Position numbers and translations under genes: made by a program | DNA from: Acidimicrobiaceae bacterium | GTDB taxonomy: Bacteria > Actinomycetota > Acidimicrobiia > Acidimicrobiales > Bog-793 | Reading direction: 5' to 3' | DNA length: 22,091 nucleotides | Assembly: GCA_025463965.1 (NCBI GenBank) | Contig: JAODBN010000208.1 | Span: 1-22,091, forward strand | The notes under the pieces: model-generated | What the model was told of the DNA's origin: nothing | What the model saw: the letters and a program-made list of their open reading frames with translations, nothing else | Databases searched by the model: none | Part shown: positions 14,609 to 21,129 of the stretch, piece by piece | Numbering within the stretch: the first letter of the stretch is position 1 | Layout: the number at the start of each line of letters is the position of its first letter

Positions 14609-15213
14609 CCGCCGACGGGGAGCACGGCGACCAGGTCGGCGGGAACTTCGGCGGGGAGGTCGGCCGGCCACCGGCACGGCGAGCCGGGCTGGCACTGTTC
14701 AGGCGGCGTTATGGCGGCGGACCAGGCCACCTCCTGACGATGGTGGCGGGGCTGTCGCTGGCCGGTTACGTGATCTCCATCCTCGCCGGCGTCGGCCACC
14801 CCCTCGAGATCCTCCTTTGGGTCGCGGGCGCGATCGTGGCGCACGACCTCGTGCTGTTCCCGCTCTACACCGCGCTCGACCGCCTCTCCCACCGACTCCG
14901 CCCCCGCTCGGGAAGGCCCCCGCTGGTGCCCTTGAGGAACCACGTCCGCGCACCGCTCGTGATCTCGGGGATCCTCCTGCTGATGAGCTTCCCGCTCGTC
15001 TTCGGGCTGTCGCAACGGACGTACCTCAGAGCCACCGGCCTGTCGACCTCGGTGTACGCGGGAAACTTCGCCGTCGTCGCCGGGTCATTGTTCGCGGGCT
15101 CGGCGCTGATCTACGCGCTTCGGTTCGTCCTCGCCCGGCGCAACCGTCCACAATTTGTCGCCGACGACCGGGAGAAAGGGCCAGATGACGCCCACCAGCG
15201 CGCCGAGGGCTGA
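14605..15213 (+). CDS. Four-helix membrane protein coupled to the oxidoreductase
   Basis: GTG 14605 lies in the oxidoreductase stop (GTGA), and the 202-residue product has about four hydrophobic helices: roughly residues 45-62, 68-90, 118-136 and 150-172. The first 40 residues are Gly- and Arg-rich and the tail is charged. Conserved-looking parts are AHDLVLFPLYTALDR, LRNHVRAPLVISGILLLMSFPLVF and YLRATGLSTSVYAGNF. I recall similar proteins beside molybdopterin oxidoreductases in other actinobacteria, but no function is known to me. The His in AHDLVL could be a heme or quinone ligand, which is speculative. Its last 29 nt overlap the phosphorylase gene, extending the chain of coupled genes from 9094. 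Confidence 0.75.
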   Translation: MTADGEHGDQVGGNFGGEVGRPPARRAGLALFRRRYGGGPGHLLTMVAGLSLAGYVISILAGVGHPLEILLWVAGAIVAHDLVLFPLYTALDRLSHRLRPRSGRPPLVPLRNHVRAPLVISGILLLMSFPLVFGLSQRTYLRATGLSTSVYAGNFAVVAGSLFAGSALIYALRFVLARRNRPQFVADDREKGPDDAHQRAEG

Positions 15214-15976
15214 GATCGCGATAATCGGAGGGAGTGGGTTCTCCTCGCTCTTTTCGTCGCCCGAGCACGTCGCCGGCGAGACTCCGTTCGGGGCGCCGTC
15301 CGCCCCCGTCACGGTCGGCGAGCTCGGCGGGCGGGCGGTGGCGTTCCTGCCCCGCCACGGGCTGCATCACGAGTACGCCCCCCACCGCGTTCCCTACCGG
15401 GCGAACATCACCGCCCTGGCGGCGCTCGGCGTGAGCCGGATCTTCGCCCCGTGCGCCGTCGGCTCGCTGCGCCACGATCTCGGACCGGGCTCCGTCGTGA
15501 TCCCGGACCAGCTGGTCGACCTCACCGCTGGGCGCGAGCAGACCTTCTTCGAGGGCGACGCCGTCCGCCACGCCAGCTTCGCCGATCCGTACTGCCCCGA
15601 GCTGCGGTCGGTCGCCGTCGCCGCATCGAAGGAGGCGGGGATCTCGGCCCGGCCAACGGGGACCGTGGTCACCATCTCCGGGCCCCGCTTTTCGACCAGA
15701 GCGGAGGCAGCGTGGTACCGGTCGGCAGGCTGGGACCTCGTGAACATGACCCAGTGCCCAGAGGCCGCGCTGGCCCGCGAGCTGGGCATCTGTTACTGCG
15801 CGGTCGCCCTCGTCACCGACCGTGACACCGGAGACGACTGCCACTCGAGCGTCGAGGCGACCGACGTGTTCGCCGTCCTCGCCTCCATGGTGCCGACCGC
15901 CCTCGACCTGCTCGGCGCCGCAGTGCGCCTCGTCCCGCCCTTACGAAGCTGTCGGTGTCTCGCACCCGCCGCGTAA
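15185..15976 (+). CDS. mtnP: S-methyl-5'-thioadenosine phosphorylase
   Basis: The 263-residue protein is a trimeric-type purine nucleoside phosphorylase family member. Visible motifs are GGSGF (15-19) for phosphate, RHGLHHEYAPHRVPYRANI (57 onward), GPRFSTRAE (166-174) and NMTQCPEAALARE with Met188. Asp212 and Asp214 in TDRD match the pair that reads the 6-amino group of adenine in methylthioadenosine phosphorylases, while guanosine/inosine enzymes have Asn there. It cleaves MTA to adenine and methylthioribose-1-phosphate. ATG 15185 has AAAGGG just upstream and lies within the end of the membrane protein gene. Its place at the end of a glycosyltransferase operon recalls M. tuberculosis Rv0535 next to galE3 and GT genes. 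The last 15 or so residues look like a poorly conserved tail. Confidence 0.88.
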   Translation: MTPTSAPRAEIAIIGGSGFSSLFSSPEHVAGETPFGAPSAPVTVGELGGRAVAFLPRHGLHHEYAPHRVPYRANITALAALGVSRIFAPCAVGSLRHDLGPGSVVIPDQLVDLTAGREQTFFEGDAVRHASFADPYCPELRSVAVAASKEAGISARPTGTVVTISGPRFSTRAEAAWYRSAGWDLVNMTQCPEAALARELGICYCAVALVTDRDTGDDCHSSVEATDVFAVLASMVPTALDLLGAAVRLVPPLRSCRCLAPAA

Positions 15977-16025
15977 GCGAGATCGATGCCGGCCGCTACG
16001 ACGAGCGTCCCTTTGGCCGGCCCGC

Positions 16026-16044
16026 CGCCCCGAGCGGGGGGGCG
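16026..16044 (+). terminator. GC-rich hairpin after mtnP
   Basis: CGCCCC (16026-16031) pairs with GGGGCG (16039-16044) around a 7-nt loop, 49 nt after the mtnP stop and within the 151-nt gap before the ABC transporter. No T run follows, so termination is only possible. No clear promoter for the transporter was found in the rest of the gap. Confidence 0.3.
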
Positions 16045-16127
16045 CACCCGGTCGTTGCCAAGGCCGCGCCATTCAATCGCCACGCCGTCGTGCTCGTCAG
16101 AAACAGCTCGCCCCGGCGGCGACGCCC

Positions 16128-16856
16128 GTGACGGCCGCCGAACAAGAGCCGACCATCCTGGTCGAGGGGCTCTCGCACACCTATGCCCGGCGCGGGAGTG
16201 CCGTCGAGGTTCTGCGAGACGTCCGCCTGCGCGTGGAGCGAGGCGCTTACGCCTCGCTCGTGGGCCCTTCCGGCTCGGGCAAGTCCACCTTGCTGTCGGT
16301 CCTCGGCGGCCTGGAGCGACCGCAGTCGGGCACCGTCGTCGTTGGCGGGACCGAGCTCACGGGCCTCTCGGGCGACGCGTTGGCGCGCTTTCGGCGCTCG
16401 ACGGTCGGCTTCGTGTTCCAGCACTTCGGGCTCCTCGACACCCTCACGGCGTCGGAGAACGTCGAGCTGGCGCTGACGCTGGGGGGGATGAGCCGAGCCG
16501 CTCGCCGACGCCGCGCGGACGAGCTCCTGGGCGATGTCGGACTGGCCGGACGGGCGGAGCATCGTCCCTTCGAGCTCTCCGGGGGAGAACGTCAGCGGGT
16601 GGCGATCGCCCGCGCCATCGCCAATGAGCCCGAAGTCATCCTTGCCGACGAGCCGACGGGGAACCTCGACGTGGACTCCGCGGCGGCGGTGGCCGCCCTG
16701 TTGGAGTCGCTTCGCGACGAGAGGGGCACGACCCTTGTCGTCGTGACCCACAACCCCGCCCTCGCCGCGCTCGCCGACTTCCACCTGCGTCTTGTCGACG
16801 GCCAGTTGGTCGGCGCCACAGCCCTCGAGGGGGTGGACCGAGATCGGCTGGCGTGA
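16128..16856 (+). CDS. ABC transporter ATP-binding protein, MacB/LolD type
   Basis: The 242-residue ATPase has every expected motif: Walker A GPSGSGKST (46-54), the Q-loop in FVFQHFGLLDTLT, the signature LSGGERQRVAIARAIA, Walker B VILADEPTGNLD and the switch histidine in VVVTHNP. The EPTGNLD form and the FtsX-like partner place it in the MacB/LolD/FtsE-like group, which drives mechanical work on outer-leaflet or extracellular substrates rather than ordinary transport across the membrane. GTG 16128 is chosen because the frame upstream is low-quality Arg/Pro-rich sequence; the ribosome site is weak. The next gene starts within its final 65 nt. The substrate is unknown, but the third gene of the set is a lipoprotein. 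Confidence 0.92.
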   Translation: MTAAEQEPTILVEGLSHTYARRGSAVEVLRDVRLRVERGAYASLVGPSGSGKSTLLSVLGGLERPQSGTVVVGGTELTGLSGDALARFRRSTVGFVFQHFGLLDTLTASENVELALTLGGMSRAARRRRADELLGDVGLAGRAEHRPFELSGGERQRVAIARAIANEPEVILADEPTGNLDVDSAAAVAALLESLRDERGTTLVVVTHNPALAALADFHLRLVDGQLVGATALEGVDRDRLA

Positions 16857-18204
16857 CGCGCTCGCCGTTGCGGGAAAGGAGCTCCTCCGGCGGCCGGGGC
16901 GTGCACTTCTCACCATGGTCTCCGTGGCGCTCGCCGCCTCCCTGCTCACCGCGCTTGTCGCCGTCGCGACGACGGCCCGCACGCGGGTGCTCGACCAGAT
17001 CACTCACGGGGGTCCGCTCTCGAGCATCTCGGTCTCGGCCGCCGCGCCAAGTCCCGGCCAGGGAGGACTCGACAACCCGACGCCGGGACACGCCAAGGCC
17101 CTTACTGGAGCGGCGCTTGCCCAGATGGGGCGGATCGCCCACGTCACCGCGGTGATCCCGGTCCTCCAGGACCGGGTGATCGTCGTTCCCCCCGCGGCGC
17201 CTCCGAGCGGCTCGCGCCTGTGCCTGGCCCCGCCTGACAACGAAAGCTGTCATCCGAGCGGGACGGCCAGTCCCGTCGCCGTCCCGGCCTTCGACGACTC
17301 GATCGTAGGCATCAACCTCTCCGACCGCTCCTCGATCCCCGTCTCGCTCCTGGCCGGCACCTACCCCTCGCCGCGCTCGACCACCGAGCTGGACGTCACC
17401 TTGAGCTACCTCTCCCATCTCGGCCTCGGCCAGCAACAAGCCAGCGAGATCGTCGGGACAGACGTCGAGATCGGCGCCTTCTCGGTCGTCGCAAGGGGCT
17501 TTCGTATCGGCCTGCGCTGGACGACGGCGGAGATCGTCGGCGTCGTGACCCAGCAGGCGGGCTCGGGCGGGCTGCTTACCTACCCCGGGCTCGTTCGAGC
17601 GGACTTCGCCTGGACGGCCGCGGGGCGAGCCTTCGGCGACTCGGACGCCCCGAAGTCCCCGTACGTCGCAGCGCTCGTCCAAGCCGACCAGCTGAGCCAC
17701 GTCCAGGGCGTGCGCAACGCCATCGCCGCGATCGGCTACTCGAGCAGCGCCCCACAAGACGTCATCGTCTCCGTCGAGAAGTACCTGCACGTGATCGAGA
17801 TCATCCTCACCGCGATCGGTGCCGTGGCGCTCGTCATCGCTGCACTCGGCATCGCCAACGCCCTCCTCGCCTCCGTCCGGGAGCGCCGTCGGGAGATCGG
17901 CGTGATGAAGGCCATCGGAGCGCGCGACTTCGATGTGATGCGGACCTTTCTCATCGAGGCCGGGTTCCTCGGCCTCGTCGGTGGCCTGCTCGGGGTGGCG
18001 CTCGGCATCGGCGTCTTCCTCGGCATCGGCTCGATCGCGAATGGCTACCTGATCGCGCAGGGCCTTCCCGGCGTGCCGATCACCCTCGCCTGGCAGATCC
18101 CGGTCGGTGCGGTGCTCGGGGCGACCGTCATCTCGGTGCTCGCCGGGGCCGTCCCGGCAGGTCGAGCGGCGCGTGTGGCCGCCCGACAGGCGGTCGAGGC
18201 GTGA
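16792..18204 (+). CDS. FtsX-like permease of a MacB-type ABC transporter
   Basis: The 470-residue protein has the MacB/FtsX layout: a first membrane helix (about 41-62) after LLRRPGRALLTM, a long extracellular domain (about 65-325), and three C-terminal helices (about 333-356, 386-410 and 438-456). The cytoplasmic RERRREIGVMKAIGA coupling segment, typical of the family, lies between helices two and three. TTG 16792 is the only ATG/GTG/TTG start in frame before the first helix. It overlaps the ATPase by 65 nt and has no good ribosome site, so coupled translation is likely and the exact N-terminus is uncertain. The extracellular domain has two cysteines (CLAPPDNESC) that could form a disulfide. 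It overlaps the lipoprotein gene by 4 nt. Confidence 0.9.
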   Translation: MSTASWSAPQPSRGWTEIGWRDALAVAGKELLRRPGRALLTMVSVALAASLLTALVAVATTARTRVLDQITHGGPLSSISVSAAAPSPGQGGLDNPTPGHAKALTGAALAQMGRIAHVTAVIPVLQDRVIVVPPAAPPSGSRLCLAPPDNESCHPSGTASPVAVPAFDDSIVGINLSDRSSIPVSLLAGTYPSPRSTTELDVTLSYLSHLGLGQQQASEIVGTDVEIGAFSVVARGFRIGLRWTTAEIVGVVTQQAGSGGLLTYPGLVRADFAWTAAGRAFGDSDAPKSPYVAALVQADQLSHVQGVRNAIAAIGYSSSAPQDVIVSVEKYLHVIEIILTAIGAVALVIAALGIANALLASVRERRREIGVMKAIGARDFDVMRTFLIEAGFLGLVGGLLGVALGIGVFLGIGSIANGYLIAQGLPGVPITLAWQIPVGAVLGATVISVLAGAVPAGRAARVAARQAVEA

Positions 18205-18941
18205 GGCGCGCCGGTCTCGGAGCGGTCCTCGGCGCCCTGGCCCTCGTCGGCGCCCTCGCCGGGTGCGGCACGGCAGCGTCGGTATCGGGCGCCAAGCCGA
18301 ACGTCACCAAGCCGCCCGTGGTCGACGTCGTGTTCGGGGGCATCGAGTCCTCAGAGGTCTCCTCGAGGTCGGCGGTACGAAGCGCCTGGCCGAAGCTGCT
18401 GTACCGCTCGGTTCTCGGGACGGCGGGCCAGCTCTACGACTTCGCCCAGCCCGGCCAGACCGTCGCCGGTGCCCTCGCTGAGGACCGCGCGGTGGGTGCT
18501 CGCCTGCACCCCGATCTCGTGACGATCTGGATCAGCACCGCGGATCTGCTGAACGGCACACCCCTCGCCGCCTACCGCCTCGCGCTCGACGCACTCGTCG
18601 CCTCGGTGGGCAAGAGCGGTGCCACCGTTCTCATCGCCAACGTGCCGTCCTTCGAGCGCCTGCCCTTCTATCAGGCGTGCCTGCTCGACCCGAGCCTGTG
18701 CGGCGCCAGCCGGCGGACCGTCCCGTCGCCGGCGGCCCTCCAGCGGGCCATCGCCGGTTACAACGCGGTCATCGCTTCGGTGGCGAGCGCCCACAAGGCG
18801 CGCGTCGTCGACGTGGCGGCGGTGCTCGCCCACACGAGCGGTCTTTCGGGGGCGAGCATCAGTGTGCTGTCGGCCGCCGAGGAGAGCGCGGTCGAGCGGG
18901 CCTTCGCGGCCGACATCCCCAAGCGGTTACGTCGGCGCTAA
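18201..18941 (+). CDS. Lipoprotein with a degenerate SGNH-hydrolase-like domain
   Basis: The 246-residue product starts with a lipoprotein signal (hydrophobic stretch ending ALAGC, Cys22), so it should be anchored on the outer face of the membrane. The rest follows the SGNH/GDSL pattern: a first strand VVDVVFGG, FAQPGQTVAGAL as block II, LHPDLVTIWISTADLLNG as block III, VLIANVPSFERLP, and a helix with AIAGYNAVIASVA before a VVDVAAVLA strand. The expected GDS serine is replaced by GGIESS, the GxND of block III reads STAD, and no DxxH is seen at the end. It is probably a non-catalytic binding protein. It overlaps the permease gene (GTGA) and so probably works with that transporter. Confidence 0.75.
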   Translation: MRRAGLGAVLGALALVGALAGCGTAASVSGAKPNVTKPPVVDVVFGGIESSEVSSRSAVRSAWPKLLYRSVLGTAGQLYDFAQPGQTVAGALAEDRAVGARLHPDLVTIWISTADLLNGTPLAAYRLALDALVASVGKSGATVLIANVPSFERLPFYQACLLDPSLCGASRRTVPSPAALQRAIAGYNAVIASVASAHKARVVDVAAVLAHTSGLSGASISVLSAAEESAVERAFAADIPKRLRRR

Positions 18942-18968
18942 CCCGACAACTGGCCGAGCCCTCGGCAG

Positions 18969-19000
18969 GCTCTCGCCAGCTCCTCGCCAGCTCCTCGCCG
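18969..19000 (+). repeat. Short tandem repeat, three units of 10-11 nt
   Basis: GCTCTCGCCA, GCTCCTCGCCA and GCTCCTCGCCG follow each other directly after the lipoprotein gene. It is small and may be simple replication slippage, but one copy forms an arm of the inverted repeat listed next. Confidence 0.6.
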
Positions 19001-19038
19001 CCGTGCGAGGCGCTCACGAGCGGGTCAGCTGGCGAGGA
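18981..19038. terminator. 12-bp inverted repeat between convergent genes, possible bidirectional terminator
   Basis: TCCTCGCCAGCT (18981-18992) is perfectly complementary to AGCTGGCGAGGA (19027-19038), with a 34-nt loop. It sits between the lipoprotein stop (18941) and the convergent PAP2 gene, whose stop codon at 19025-19027 adjoins the right arm. AAGGTTTT follows on the plus strand. The position suits a shared terminator, but the long loop and weak T run lower confidence. Confidence 0.4.
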
Positions 19039-19699
19039 AGGTTTTCGTGCGACGGGCGTCCGGGTGGCGATAGCGCGCCCGGACGAGCCCGGGTACGTGC
19101 AGCAGCCCGTCCAAGAAGAGGACCGATCCCGCGCCGACGAGGGCCCCGCCGACCGCGTCGGTCGGAAAATGCCAGCGCAGCGCTACCACGGCACACCCGA
19201 CAGCGGCGACGACCGCCAGGCCGGCCACCGCGGCGAACGGCCGGAGCATGAGTGGCAGCGCGAGCACGACGACCACGACCAGCGCAGTGGCCGCAGTGAC
19301 GGTGCCCGACGGGTAGGAGAAGCCCCCGAAGGGGGTCACCACCCGGCCCACGAGCGGCTTGGCGATTCGCTCGGTGACGAGCACGGCGGCGATCGGGCCC
19401 ACGAGGCAGGCGAGCGCTCGTGCGCGGTCTCGCCAGACGCTGAAGGCGATGGAGAGCGCGATCCCGACGAGCAGCACCGGCAGGGTGCCGATGTCGGCGA
19501 TCAAATGCCAGTGACGCGAGTTCGGGACGGCCGGGAAGGCAGCGAAGCCGGCGACATCGAGCCGGTTCTCCCACGGCCGATGGACGAAGGCGTAGCCGGC
19601 AAGCGCGGCGCCGCCGAGCAGGATGACGCCAAGCGTCACCTCGATCGAGATCCAGACGGACGACATCGGGGGGCGATTCCGCCGCGACGGGACGCCCAT
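19025..19699 (-). CDS. PAP2-superfamily membrane protein with altered catalytic motifs
   Basis: The 224-residue protein has about six hydrophobic helices and the order of PAP2 phosphatase motifs. Motif 1 corresponds to KPLVGR (Lys114, Arg119). Motif 2 reads SYPSGT instead of the usual PSGH, so the first catalytic His is Thr133. Motif 3 reads LRWHFPTD with His177 and Asp181, but the usual SR pair is displaced or lost. Normal members remove phosphate from phosphatidate, undecaprenyl pyrophosphate or similar lipids at the outer face; this one may be inactive or mechanistically different. ATG 19699 is chosen because TATCCT ends 7 nt upstream, suggesting leaderless expression; ATG 19666 is an alternative. 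It is convergent with the lipoprotein gene and divergent from the MscS gene. Confidence 0.75.
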   Translation of the reverse strand: MGVPSRRNRPPMSSVWISIEVTLGVILLGGAALAGYAFVHRPWENRLDVAGFAAFPAVPNSRHWHLIADIGTLPVLLVGIALSIAFSVWRDRARALACLVGPIAAVLVTERIAKPLVGRVVTPFGGFSYPSGTVTAATALVVVVVLALPLMLRPFAAVAGLAVVAAVGCAVVALRWHFPTDAVGGALVGAGSVLFLDGLLHVPGLVRARYRHPDARRTKTFLAS

Positions 19700-19706
19700 C
19701 GCGTCG

Positions 19707-19712
19707 AGGATA
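19707..19712 (-). promoter_or_regulatory. Putative -10 box of the PAP2-like gene
   Basis: On the minus strand TATCCT (TANNNT) ends exactly 7 nt before ATG 19699, as for greA and the fusion gene. No convincing -35 element is seen. Confidence 0.3.
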
Positions 19713-19902
19713 GGTGCGATGGGCCCTGCCGTGTCCGCGCCGGTCGTGACCAGCACGAGAGGCCCCACCTGCAAAGCTGGAGCGGTAAGGTCGCTTGGGT
19801 GGGCAGGCCGCGGGGCCGCCCACCCTTCGCGTCCGCACCGGCGGCGATCGGTGCGACCGCCGGGACACGGACCGGCGGGGCAATCGGCAGGCAAGGAGCG
19901 GT

Positions 19903-20829
19903 ATGAGCCCGGTCAGGCGGAGAAAGGGCGAGCGCAACCGGGTGGCCATCGCCCCCGAGACGCTGAAGGCCGGCCGACGCCACCTGCTGCGCGCCTTCGT
20001 CTACGGCGCGATCGCCATCGCCGCCTTCGGGGTGGGCTCCTCCGGCACCTTGCATCCCCGCCAGGTGGCCGGTCGTCCCCAGATCGAGCCACGCGTGCTG
20101 GCCGCTGGCGGGGCCGTCGCCTTCGTCTTCTTCGGCATCTTCGCCACCCGCCGCCTCGCCAACGGCCTGGGTGCGTTCATGACCGCCCGGACGGCGCGCG
20201 CCGCTGGCGGCGCCGTCCGCCTCGTGGTCACGGCGGTCGGCTACATCGTCGTGCTGTTCGGCACGCTCGGCCTGCTCGGCGTGAACGCCGGCCACCTTCT
20301 CGTCGGCGGCACGGTTGCCGGAGTGGTGATCGGAATCGCCGCCCAGCAGAGCCTCTCCAACGTGTTCGCCGGCTTCGTCTTGCAGTTCGCCCGGCCCTTC
20401 ACCATCGGTGACAACATCCGGGTGCGTGCTGGTGCGCTCAACGGCCCGTTCGACGGCGTGGTCCTCGGCATGAGCCTGACCTATGTGACCCTGTTCAGCG
20501 AGGGCGGCGTGCTGAGGGTGCCGAATTCCGGGATGCTCGCGGCGGCCGTCGGCCAGTACCCCGCGAAGGACCGGGGAGTGGTGGACGCGGCGCGCGCCGC
20601 CGGCGCACCTTTCACCCCGCCCCAGGGCACCGTAGCCGTCCCGGGTCCGGCGATGCCCGGGCAAGGCCCCGAGGATCGCGTCGACGGATCTTCGTGGCAC
20701 GGGTTCCGCCGCAGCGGGGGCGCATCCGGTGGCGCAGGGGCAGGCGGAGCCGGATCAGGCGGCAGCGGTTCAGCTGATGCACGTCCTGGTGAGGGGGCCC
20801 CCGGCGCGAACGGGCCACCAGCGATCTGA
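19903..20829 (+). CDS. Short MscS-family mechanosensitive channel with Gly/Ser-rich tail
   Basis: The 308-residue protein starts at ATG 19903 behind AAGGAG. Three membrane helices are visible: about 30-47, 65-82 and 104-127. The pore helix and beta-domain entrance follow: GTVAGVVIGIAAQQSLSNVF (136-155), FAGFVLQFARPFTIGDNIRV and VLRVPNSGML (203-212). This is the MscS core that opens under membrane tension to release solutes. The chain leaves the family soon after the beta domain: the usual C-terminal alpha/beta cage domain is missing and is replaced from about residue 225 by a Pro/Gly/Ser/Ala-rich, probably disordered tail of about 80 residues. It may conduct differently or be gated by partners. 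Confidence 0.85.
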   Translation: MSPVRRRKGERNRVAIAPETLKAGRRHLLRAFVYGAIAIAAFGVGSSGTLHPRQVAGRPQIEPRVLAAGGAVAFVFFGIFATRRLANGLGAFMTARTARAAGGAVRLVVTAVGYIVVLFGTLGLLGVNAGHLLVGGTVAGVVIGIAAQQSLSNVFAGFVLQFARPFTIGDNIRVRAGALNGPFDGVVLGMSLTYVTLFSEGGVLRVPNSGMLAAAVGQYPAKDRGVVDAARAAGAPFTPPQGTVAVPGPAMPGQGPEDRVDGSSWHGFRRSGGASGGAGAGGAGSGGSGSADARPGEGAPGANGPPAI

Positions 20830-20889
20830 GCACATCGTCGCCACGCGTCCCCGCGCCGCTTCGAGCTCGTCGGCTGCGATGATCTGCTG

Positions 20890-21129
20890 GTGAGCAACCA
20901 CGAGGTCGCCGCTGCACTGGCTCGGGCTGCGAACGACCTCGCAGGCCGACGCCGGGTGGACCGTTCGCGTTCCGTAAGCTCAGCCAAGAACCTCAGCTCA
21001 TCCGAGCGCGGTCGCGCCGCCGAAGAAGTGCTGGTAGCGGCCGGGGGGGAGCCCAGAGCGCTCCTCCTCGCCTACCGTACCGAGGGCTACGCCTGCCAGA
21101 GGGTGGGCGAGGGAAGCGAGACGACGTGA
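20890..21129 (+). CDS. Doubtful small ORF between the MscS and desaturase genes
   Basis: The 79-residue frame starts at GTG 20890 without a clear ribosome site and ends in a GTGA overlap with the desaturase start. Its composition (Ala, Arg, Ser, Glu rich, with SNHEVAAALARAANDLAGRR at the start) is compatible with a helical protein but matches nothing I know. It fills most of the 296-nt gap, which otherwise holds nothing I recognise. In GC-rich DNA such frames arise often by chance. Confidence 0.3.
   Translation: MSNHEVAAALARAANDLAGRRRVDRSRSVSSAKNLSSSERGRAAEEVLVAAGGEPRALLLAYRTEGYACQRVGEGSETT

Noticed and set aside
12597..15976. Arsenosugar biosynthesis cluster, suggested by the TIGR04282 name and a nucleoside phosphorylase
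   Set aside because: No arsM methyltransferase or arsS-type radical SAM gene is in the window, and the family name is applied broadly to DUF2064 proteins.
15822..16127. Longer N-terminus for the ABC ATPase starting at 15822
   Set aside because: The extra residues overlap mtnP in another frame, are Arg/Pro-rich and precede the normal start of the ATPase fold.
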